Source of the DNA: Amphimedon queenslandica
Taxonomy: Eukaryota; Porifera; Demospongiae; Haplosclerida; Niphatidae
NCBI RefSeq assembly: GCF_000090795.2
Contig: NW_003546341.1
Span: 169,120-195,718 of the forward strand
Length of the DNA: 26,599 nt
Direction of reading: 5' to 3'
This document shows positions 17,687-26,290 of this stretch, in pieces. Under the pieces are notes generated by a model. The model was not told the origin of the DNA and did no database searches. It saw only the letters and a program-made list of their open reading frames with translations. Positions within the stretch are counted from its first letter, which is position 1. The number at the start of each line of letters is the position of its first letter. A program made the position numbers and the translations under genes.

Positions 17687-20373
17687 ATGATTAATGCTTT
17701 TATTTGTCTCTTGTTTGTTCTGGTCTCCTGTACACAGGTCAGTATCATTTTATGCAGCGAACACAGTTACATATTGTAGATGATCATGTGTACATGTACC
17801 TATAACTATTTCTCAGTAATTAAGTATTAGTTAAAGCACTGTTGAGAGTAGGTTATGGAAATTATTGCACTCGGGACAGTCTCGACAAAAATGTAGCACT
17901 CGGCTTTGCCTCATGCTACATTTTCCTCTCGACCGCCCCTCGTGCAATAATTTCTGTAACCTACTCTCAACAGTGCTTTAATTAATACATATTATAATTT
18001 GATATACAATTCCTAGTGCCGTAACAATTTTATTCCTTATTTTTAATTTAAATTATTTATATAATTTAAACACATAGAAGAACTCCTAAATTTAAAAAAT
18101 TTTTATCTGTTTGTAGTTTGTACATTGTGACTATACTGCTGAAATAAGGATTTTCTCGTACGGTAATCCAAGGAAGATACATAGGTCAATTGGAGCTGGT
18201 AATTCTCTTACTTATTGCTGCTGTGACTGTAGTGGCCAACCTACTTGTTGCAGTCCTAGTGCATCACAATCTTGTTCACGTGATTGCAACACTAGAGTGC
18301 TGATCTGTATTGCTGATAAGTATTGTGTTACAAGCACTTACACGGCACAAGGAAATCAGACATTCACTAATACTGCATTTGAAAGTTTAGCTAATCCTAT
18401 CTACATTAATGTACCAGGAGCATTACCTTTTCAAGTGAGTGCTGCTATTGCTTTTAAAGAAAATACACAGTGGAGATATGAAAAGAAAAATAATGAGAGT
18501 GATATCTATAATTCATTTACATATAACATGTATATCATAATAACCATTATAGTTTAAATGAATGATACATAGCATATAGATGTATGGTATATTATTAGTG
18601 AAAGTCTTGGAAGAGTATTAGTTATAATAATTATGATTATTATTGTTTTCTTTATTTATGTAGGTTAAACAGCTCTTCCAGTTCTTTTTATATAGAAGTG
18701 CTGATAGCATGCCACTGATTAAGGAATTCACTGAAAATGCAGCTGTACGTTTAGACATTATGCGAGAGTTTTTCAATGAAGAAAATTTTGTATCACTTCA
18801 TTATAACATAACATACATATGCTCTAATGATTATTATGGCACAACCTGCTCGCTCTATTGTAAAGCATACAATGATAGCACTAATGGACATTATACCTGC
18901 AATTCTGCTGGACAGAAGACTTGCCTGGCTGGCTATACTAATACTAGCAACAACTGCCTTGAAAGTTAGTGCACGTACATAAATTTTTTGAATGATTATA
19001 ATTATGGCATGTGTATATTTCTCATTCTCTCAGTTCCGCCTCTCCAATTTGCTTTTAATTTCTCACTCTATCTTCTTCTGTTTTAATATTCTTTCTTTCT
19101 TTCTCTCTCTCTTTTTCCAATTCCCTTATTATTATCAAAGGAATAATAGTCTGCAGGGAAGGCTGTCATCCTACCGGAGGCTATTGTACAGTATCTAATC
19201 AATGCTTGTGCAATAATGGCTGGACAGGAACAAACTGCGACATATCCACAACCTGTTCATCTTGTACCAATGGAGTATGCTATGAACCTAATGAGTGTAC
19301 CTGCAATCATGGCTGGATTGGATTAGATTGCAGTACTCCAGTTTGTGATCCTCCATGTAATGGTCCTGGTGGACGCTGTTACAGTCCTAATAACTGCAGC
19401 TGTTATGAGAACTGGAGTGGGAGGCTGTGTGATATACCCCCAGGTATAGATAGGTACATCATGTTTTGCTACTGGTAGTTGTGATTATAATTGAAGTCGT
19501 AACTCCAAAAATTTTAGTGGAAATCAGTCAGCTCAAAGTTTCAACATAGCATAAGTACATCAATATGTATCATAAAATGTAATAAAAATTGTGGGTGATT
19601 TTGGTTCTTTTTAAAATATTGCATGTATGCCAATTTATACATGTAGTAATAAAAATTTCTGTAACTTTTATAGTTGTTGCCCTTTATATTATTAGGAGAT
19701 AGTTCTGGCACTGGTACATGTAGTAACACTACACTGTTGCTGAGTATACTCGATACAGTAAATTCCATCAACGAAGCTACTACATGTAGCAAGGACAATG
19801 CAACTGCACTACTGTCTACTGTACTAAGTGCAGTGAATGGTTCTGGCAGTGGTACATGCAGTAACACTAATAACACTACACTGTTGCTAAGTATACTCAA
19901 TGCAGTAAATTCCATCAATGAAACTACTACATGTAGCAGGGACAATGCAACTGCACTACTCTCTACTGTACTAAGTGCAGTGAATGGTTCTGGCAGTGGT
20001 ACATGCAGTAACACTAATAACACTAATAACAATACACTGTTGCTAAGTATACTCAATACAGTAAATTCTATCAATGACGCTAGCAAGGAAAATGCCACTG
20101 CACTACTCTCTACAGTTCTAAATGCAGTGAACTCAGTTAGTGAGGCTAATACTGCAGATGATGATGATGATGGTAGTGCTAATATAGCCATGTATGTCTC
20201 TATAATTAATGTTATCATTAATATCATTATTGTGCTGCTCCTAATTGGAATATGTGCCTTGTATTTTACTCGTAAAACAAGGCAGTATGATTTAAAAGGA
20301 TCTGAGCTAACTAGTAAGTGTGGCATCTTTATTTATTTTTAAATTTATATTTTTTCTTTTTGTAGAAATTTGA
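17687..20373 (+). CDS. Delta-type Notch ligand 2 (MNNL-like, DSL, three EGF repeats, triplicated stalk)
   Basis: Exons 17687-17737, 18117-18434, 18664-18964, 19141-19443, 19696-20313 and 20366-20373 join in phase to 532 residues. The order matches Delta gene 1: signal peptide, MNNL-like region, DSL domain with six cysteines and GHYTC, three EGF repeats, stalk, membrane span, and a short tail ending LTKI. EGF repeats are almost identical to copy 1. The segment just before the DSL domain differs most. The stalk has three units of 48-49 residues (19698-19838, 19839-19985, 19986-20132) against one in copy 1. Each unit has an NAT glycosylation sequon, and the first two have a cysteine pair. A longer stalk should hold the receptor-binding head further from the membrane; that is inference. 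All splice junctions match copy 1, which supports both models. Confidence 0.9.
17831..17981. mobile_element. 151-bp inverted-repeat (MITE-like) insertion in Delta gene 2 intron
   Basis: About 39 bases at the left (TTAAAGCACTGTTGAGAGTA and on) are mirrored with one mismatch at the right end. The interior also has short inverted blocks around GTAGCA/TGCTAC. Flanking sequence is continuous with the corresponding intron of Delta gene 1, which lacks it, so it inserted after the duplication or was lost from copy 1. Confidence 0.85.
19495..19610 (-). repeat. Diverged 177-bp family repeat in Delta gene 2 intron 4
   Basis: One partial copy with CAGCTCAAAG, CATAGCATAAGTACATCAA and GTAATAAAAAT, at the same intronic site as the two copies in Delta gene 1. 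Confidence 0.7.
19698..20132 (+). repeat. Three tandem stalk units in Delta gene 2
   Basis: Units of 141, 147 and 147 bp, each encoding a Gly/Ser start, a Cys-Ser-Asn-Thr run, LLLSIL, VNSIN and an NATALL segment. Units 1 and 2 share the TTC-S-[KR] cysteine; unit 3 lacks it and resembles the single unit of Delta gene 1. Confidence 0.9.
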
Positions 20374-20564
20374 GGATATTTATTATTAATTTTCAAGTCC
20401 CTTCATTAAAAAAATTTTTTTCCAGACATTTTTTGCTTTCTTCATTGTTACAAGTTTTGTATTAATTTTTTGGTACAATTTTTTTGTAAAATTAGTTATT
20501 AAAATCAGTTAGTTTATTTCAGTTAACTAACCAGCATCACTTTATTAACTAACTTTAATGAAAA

Positions 20565-23500
20565 ATGGCGTTTGGCATGGAAGCAAGACCTACTTGTACC
20601 TCTTTTTCTTTTAACATCCTGCGACAGCACAGCCAGGCTTTATTCGGAGCCATTAACGTCACAGAGCCAATACCAATCGCCTGGTCTCTATACTCAAAAG
20701 GAATCATTGAGAAATGCACTCTCGACAAAGTGCAAGCTTTTGGTATCCCTCGCTACCTGCAAATCTCTGGCCTTTTGGAAGGGGTGCTATCATCGGTCGA
20801 AAGCAAGCCAGATCTTTTACAAGTAACTCTGGACGCGTTGGAGTCCAATTCGTCTCCTGCTATTGCTACAGTTGTGGACCAGATCAGATTGAAGCTCTCC
20901 TTTAACGTGGAGAGAATGAGGGACGAGAATTCTCTATCACCAGGAAGAAGGAGGAGAAAACCAAGTTAGCCAATAACTGATAATATATTCTACGTACATA
21001 GATATGTAATTCTGTAGTTAAAATTTTTTGTATATTCATATATATATATATATATTTAAAAGAAATTTCCACTAATATTTTTGTCCTTACCACACGTACA
21101 AGTAGTACATGTTCACGCTATTTATTGACACCTTGAGCTAAGAGGGGCCCATGTAAAATTTAATTACATGTACATGTACATGCACTACATGTACATCAGT
21201 ACACATTATGTTTATGTATGTACATGTACATGTGTATCTAGCCTTTGCATTATAACAAGAGGCTCTTACTTGAACTTTGTCTTTAAGTGCATGTACATGT
21301 ATGTACATGTACATGTATGTTTTTATCCCACTAAGCATTCGTAGACAATTTAACGATTACTCAGTCTAACCTTCATTAGTAAAGTATAACTGTCAGAATA
21401 AGCTTCAGTAGTTATTTATAAATGAGAAAGTGGTATTTTGAATCACATTGGTACATGTCCTTCATATACATGTACATGTACATGTAGAGTAAAGAAACCT
21501 ATCAACTTTTAGGCTACTTTTCATGTGACCTCCTGAACTGGGCTGGATTAGTATGAGCCTTTATTAATCTTGTCATAATTGTGGCGGCTAGTGAAGGAAG
21601 AACACCTGCTATAACTCACTAATAATAATAATAATTAGCAGCTAACATTGAGTATGACAGTCTTATGCTGCGTTTAAACTACAGAAGTGGGCCAAACTGT
21701 ACTAAACCAGGCTGAGCTGGCCCTGCTGTACTAACCATGCTGGCCTGGTTTGGCCCAGCTCACTTCAGCTCAGTTTGGTTACTGTTTACACTATCAAATG
21801 AAACTGTGCTGGCCCACTTTAAACAGGGCTGGCTCAGTTAAAGAAGCTAGTGTGAACACAGTATAATGTTCATGTACATGTACTGTAGTAGTGAGAAGTC
21901 TATCAAATGTGATATTTGATGTATTCATGGACAGGTGGCCACTACAAATGAGTAATTATGTCATGCATGTAAGTAATGGTGTATATCATTATTGTAGTAA
22001 AGGATTCATTTTAATAGTAAAGTGTGATAAAAATATAATTATAGTTATAATAATTATCTCTTCTTTTCTTTCTCCTCTAGAAAATATAGTTATCCCTGTT
22101 GACAGCTCAGTACATAAAGACCTCATGCAATTCAACCTCAAATTCGGTGGTTTCTTTTACAAAGTTCGCAAGTCGATATCAGAAGAAGTCCAATCCTCAT
22201 ACCTCAAGATACAGGATCTTAAAGATTACCTTTCCTGCTATTCTCCTCATCTCTCACCCAAGTTAGAATCGGAAGATTTCTTTACAATCCTTCGTAGTTT
22301 ATCTTCACCCACCAACACTTTGGTGCTAGAGAGTATGGCCGATCATTTCCAGCTGGTCCAGACAAGCGATTTGATTCAAAGCTACCACAGGGAGGAGGAG
22401 GTTTTTAAGATGAAGCTCCTCGATAAAGACTTTGCTCGCGAGCTCCAAGAAGAGATGTCAAGGTTTGAACCAGACTCAGAAATACAGATCAACCTCAAGC
22501 TTCAGTGGCACTGTTATGATGACATGACGGTGAAAGAGTTCCGGGATTTACTCAACGAAATTTTCTCGTCCAATTCTCGTTATATACACCTCCTACAGGT
22601 TAAGAAAGGGTGTGTCCATTGCGTGTGTCGGGCCCCATTGGTACTACAAGAGGTACTGGTGACACTAGCTAGAGATAGACTGGAGTGGTTGGTAGATAAA
22701 GGGATCGGTCTGTTTAGTATTGGGGGTGTGTCTATAATAGAAGAGAAGGTGGTTGAGAATGGAGTGAATCATGATAATGAAGTAAGAGGAAATTTATTGT
22801 CAATATATTGTTGTTGTTGATATTTTTAGTTTTTTTTTTATTAATTTTTTGTTATAATTATAAACAGGAATGCATGACTTCTGTTATTAATTTTAATTAT
22901 TTTTTGCTCTCTCTCTCTCTCTCTCTCAGTCTTTAGGTAAGCAAAAGTCCGTTCCAACCCAGAAACCCACAGTCCCGGTTACTATAGAAACAACACAGCC
23001 CCTCCCACAGGAAGTGATCGACCTCCTCAACCAGTACCTCTCTCACAACAGTTGCCACGGAAACCCGTCGACCTGCATGAGTTGCTGCAAGATTGACCGA
23101 ACAGCTCGACGACTACTATCAACATACACAATAAAACAAGACAATGAAATAGACGGGGCTTTAGACGAGAAGTCACACCTATGGGTGTCGCCTGATCAAG
23201 GACTAGGACAAAGCTTAACGAAAGGAATGACAGAAGGAGAAAGAGAGAGAAAGGAGGAGGAGGGAGAGGGGAACGACGCTGAGTCTAGTCAGAGTATATC
23301 AATATTTAGTATACCACAGACTGTGAGGGATAATATGTTGAATGAAGAGGAGAGAGAGCGATTGGAGCCAAAAATAAGTTTAAAAGAAACAGGAGGCTGC
23401 ACACATAAAATGGAGGAGAGAGGACTAAAAAAAGACAAGAAACAAGAAGCAGCGACTATCACTGATTCTAATACAATGGCGGCCGGCTCATTCCAATCGC

Positions 23501-23829
23501 AATCAGTTACTGATCCTACACTATCTTCAAGAGACAGTAACAATGTTACTATACCAACTCAAATAGAATCTACTAGTACTTCATATGATGATCAACCAGT
23601 CGTTACTCCAATGTCACCACCTTTATATTCATCTCATCCAACCTTCGTCCGTCGTTCGTCCAGTAACTATGACAGCGGGATTGTTCTTGGTCCTCCTAGC
23701 GATGAGACTGGCGATAAAGTGGGAGGGGTCGACGAGAAGGTGGGCGTGGCTGATGCTTATAGAGTGATTGAGAGGGAGGAGAGTGGGAGGAGACACGAGA
23801 TACTGAGTCAAATAAAAGAAGAGAAATAA
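20565..23829 (+). CDS. Probable CARD/death-fold protein with helical domains and disordered tail
   Basis: Three exons in phase (20565-20964, 22081-22781, 22930-23829) give 666 residues. Residues about 15-110 (NILRQHSQALFGAI, then LLEGVLSSV) have the helix pattern of a CARD/death-fold domain; this is pattern recognition without a profile search. Residues about 138-250 form a second all-helical block (GGFFYKVRKSI, LKDYL, MADHF). Residues about 268-345 look like a compact alpha/beta module (MTVKEFRDLLNEIF, CVCRAPLVL). I recall such modules as common in sponge death-domain and NLR-like proteins, but that is memory only. A Cys/His cluster (405-425) precedes a charged Ser/Glu/Lys-rich tail. The first donor (CCAA|GTTAGC) is weak but phase-consistent, so exon 1 could be a separate gene. 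An out-of-frame ATG at 20558 precedes the start. The gene follows Delta gene 2 by only about 190 bases. Confidence 0.6.
21038..21057. repeat. (AT)n microsatellite
   Basis: A short AT dinucleotide run in the first intron of the CARD-like gene. Confidence 0.7.
21164..21485. repeat. Cluster of TACATGTACA repeats
   Basis: Numerous TACATGTACA palindromes, tandem and scattered, in the first intron of the CARD-like gene. They are densest at 21164-21235, 21291-21320 and 21466-21486. Confidence 0.8.
21668..21861. mobile_element. 194-bp MITE-like element, copy 2
   Basis: Same orientation and length as 10246-10439, with high identity across GGCCTGGTTTGGCCCAGCTC and GTTTACACTATCAAATGAAA. The ends here read CTGCGTTTAAAC and GTGTGAACACAG. 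It lies in the first intron of the CARD-like gene. Confidence 0.8.
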
Positions 23830-24132
23830 ACAATAACAATAACAATAATAAAAATATTTAATCACTTGATTCATTTAATAATAATAATAATCATTGCGTT
23901 TCATTTTGTTTTTCATTAATCTAGACCATTGTTATTATACTATTAACGATAATAACAGCAGTAATAAGAAAAATAAATAACATTATTGTTTTATTTTCAA
24001 TTTTATTCATACCACCCACGCAATTATTCACTTATAACTAGTTTTAATAACCGAAGTCACGAGAATATTATTAACCCTTTAAACCACATCAACACTTTAA
24101 GCTTTAAAAAAGCCTTAAAATCAAGTCTAAAG
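23830..24132. other. Spacer between the CARD-like and AMSH-like genes
   Basis: AAC/AAT-rich non-coding sequence. An AATAAA overlaps the CARD-like stop (23825-23830), and further AATAAA-like signals follow. An in-frame ATG at 23986 would extend the AMSH-like frame upstream, but the added residues have no family character. Confidence 0.45.
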
Positions 24133-24321
24133 ATGACTGCCTCTCTACTAGTGGCGGGAGGAGGCCCCATAGAAGTGGATGAGAGGCTACTGTTAGATCC
24201 TGAGGGTCGTATAAAGCAGTTAAGTCAAATAGGCGGGTCTGTGACTGTAAATAACGACGTGCCTATTCTACGGTACCTCAGGAGTGGGCCACAGATGGAG
24301 AAAATGGTCAGTAACTCCTAG
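24133..24321 (+). CDS. AMSH/STAMBP-like deubiquitinase, N-terminal exon only
   Basis: The 62-codon frame includes DPEGRIKQLSQIGGSVTV and PILRYLRSG followed by EKM, which matches the start of the USP8-dimerisation (MIT-like) domain of STAMBP/AMSH. Family members are JAMM-metalloprotease deubiquitinases that cleave K63-linked chains on endosomes with ESCRT. Only the first exon is here. The coding match probably ends at a GTCAGT donor at 24307-24308; reading on adds VSNS and a stop at 24319-24321, followed by AATAAA at 24356-24361. No coiled region, clathrin-binding segment or JAMM motif (E, then H-x-H...S..D) is visible in the remaining 2.2 kb on this strand before the next TRIM-NHL gene. The rest may lie beyond that gene, or this may be a truncated copy. 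The start at 24133 is chosen over the in-frame ATG at 23986 by comparison with the family. Confidence 0.65.
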   Translation: MTASLLVAGGGPIEVDERLLLDPEGRIKQLSQIGGSVTVNNDVPILRYLRSGPQMEKMVSNS

Positions 24322-24355
24322 TTTTGTACATAATGTACGTGTTTATCCTCTTAAC

Positions 24356-24361
24356 AATAAA
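24356..24361 (+). terminator. Candidate polyadenylation signal
   Basis: AATAAA 35 bases after the short AMSH-like stop. It would permit a truncated transcript if the GTCAGT donor is not used. Confidence 0.35.
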
Positions 24362-24542
24362 GTTTACTGTTTTGTCTACAAGCCACGCCCAGTATGATTT
24401 ATGACCACGCCCCTCTAATTAATTATTTCTACATTGATTACTTTGTAGATAATTGTCCTATCAAATTTTGTTTTTTTGGTGATATAGATACGTAATAACT
24501 TGTTAAATCATCTCTTCAAACCTTCATTATTATTATTATTTA

Positions 24543-24758
24543 CCTTAAGGTTACTTTTAAATGCGGGTACTATTAATTGCGAATTTTGCGTTTGGGTTTA
24601 AAATTGCAATTATTAATACGCGCAATTATTAATAATGACATCATGATGCCATATAACTATTAGTAATAATTACTTATTCGCAATTTTTAATACCAGCAAA
24701 ATCTACCTTGTGCTAAAATTGCAAAATTTAGTACCCGTAATTAAAAGTCACTCTAAGG
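24543..24758. mobile_element. 216-bp inverted-repeat element flanked by TA
   Basis: The left end (CCTTAAGGTTACTTTTAA, then GGGTACT) and right end (AGTACCC, then TTAAAAGTCACTCTAAGG) form imperfect inverted repeats of about 40 bases. The dinucleotide TA lies at both outer edges. A second inner inverted set surrounds ATTATTAATA. TA flanks fit a mariner-type MITE, but the family is not established. Confidence 0.7.
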
Positions 24759-25189
24759 TATTATCATTATCTTAAGCAAGAGAGCTTAAAGGAAGAGTAA
24801 CTGCTTTATAGCCTAAAGCACTGTCCTTTATTGTCCAGAGAAGGCAAAGAAGGAAAGAAATCCCTCACTTCTATGAGAATATGACAGTCAAGGGATGGTT
24901 CCATGCTATTAAAAATATAATACTTGAGATAGTACTCTTCTGTTATTATAATAAGTGTATTATACCAGAGCTTGAAGTAACAGTTAGATATCAGGCCTTT
25001 TCCGACTGTATTGCTTGATTTTTCGACCAAATTTTGTGTTCTTTTACCATTTTGTCTGAGCAAAATAATTTTTAGAATAATGATATAAATTTTAGTTAAT
25101 TTATTACAAGCAATTTAACCAATTAATCATGTTCCCACAAAATATGCTAACTGAACTAAAACAGCATGAGCTTCATGACCAGAATGCAG

Positions 25190-25495
25190 TACATTGCATT
25201 TGGAGTAACTTTAAAAATTCATAAAAAATCCAATTTTGATCAGAATCAGTTCAAATTTTCTACACAACATAAGAACATGCATATGCATCAGAAAAAATTA
25301 TAAAAATGAAGAATTCTCTCCTTTTCATTTTTGGTGAAATTAGCCTCGAGACCCTGTACTATAGTACAGGGACTTCGGCCCCATTTTTGAGTAACTTTAA
25401 AGATTTGTAAACAATCCAGATTTGATCGGAATCAGCTTAAACTTTCTACACAACATAAGAATATGTATATGTATCAGGAAAAATTATAAAAATGG
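25190..25495 (-). repeat. Two diverged 177-bp family repeats
   Basis: Two direct copies with a period of about 185-190 bases. Each has a TTTGATC-[AG]-GAATCAG-type start, TTCTACACAACATAAGAA and AAAATTATAAAAATG. They are reverse-orientation relatives of the 8330-9030 array, with a perfect palindrome between them. Confidence 0.65.
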
Positions 25496-26175
25496 TCTAT
25501 AATTCACTACAAGTGACATTATTATCAGTATATTATTTATTATTAATTATTATTAGCTCCCTTGTCATAATACATGTCAAAATTTAATCCGTCAACCTAC
25601 CAATTTATTCAATTTGTCCAAAATTTTGTAGCACTAATAAATCCTGCTATACAGCATACAGTAGTTATTATTATTTTGATACACATCATATGGTACTACT
25701 CATTATTGCTCTGACTATGTTCTTGTGTCAAGTGAGAGTAGCTTCATTTTATTTATCTTTATTTTGATGATTAATAAATGATATAGCTTAAATATGTGCT
25801 ACTGTGTAGCTAGTTCATTTTGAGATACTAAAATTTTGAAAATTAATAAATATATTAGGTTTGAGTTGTATAAATCTATATTTTTCTTTGTTTTTTTCAT
25901 AATTCACTTTTTTATGGTGAAGCCTTGGTTTCATTATGTAGTCTCTTTGCTTTTATAAACCTTTGCTAGTGAAGGAAAGTTTCTTTAGCTATATGGCATG
26001 GTAGAAGTCTGTTATACACCTCGGTTTCAGTTTATAACCGGTTTCAGTTTCATGAGTTGTTTATATAACAAAGGAGGTACTATCATAACTACCTGTAGTC
26101 ACGAGACTATAGAATATTCCAAGAGGTCATCAGGGCTATCTTTCCCCAGGCTACTCTCATTCTTGTTCATTCCAA

Positions 26176-26290
26176 CTTCTTCATTTTCTTATCGTTTGTT
26201 CTTGTTCTATCTTCATTTACCATCTTCTACCTTTATCTCTCTTCATTTTTTGTTCTTGCTTTACGTACACAATTTTATTCTTTTCTTGAA
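26176..26290 (+). promoter_or_regulatory. Conserved 5' leader of TRIM-NHL gene 3
   Basis: Near-identical to 1621-1734, pyrimidine-rich, and running to the ATG. Similarity fades upstream, which marks an approximate edge of the duplicated TRIM unit. Confidence 0.55.

Larger units (their letters stand above)
15891..20540 (+). repeat. Tandem segmental duplication, unit 2 (Delta gene 2)
   Basis: Direct-orientation partner of 11650-15890. It is longer mainly because of an intronic inverted-repeat element (17831-17981) and two extra stalk units in exon 5. It has fewer intron-4 repeat copies. Boundaries are approximate. Confidence 0.8.
24322..26175. other. Non-coding spacer or AMSH-like intron with repeats
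   Basis: No supportable exon. It contains an inverted-repeat element (24543-24758), diverged 177-bp family repeats (25190-25495) with a perfect 20-bp palindrome, and otherwise AT-rich sequence. It could be intergenic or the first intron of the AMSH-like gene. Confidence 0.5.

Noticed and set aside
19541..20326. 261-codon minus-strand frame opposite Delta 2 exon 5
   Set aside because: Antisense of the repetitive stalk; the sense frame has sequons, a membrane span and matching splice phases.
21891..22080. N-terminal extension of the CARD-like second exon, starting at 21891
   Set aside because: Low-complexity intronic translation ending at a pyrimidine tract and acceptor CTCTAG at 22080; the exon phase matches the donor at 20965.
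24806..25063. Minus-strand 85-codon frame in the AMSH-like spacer
   Set aside because: No recognisable motif, AT-rich composition and no second exon support.
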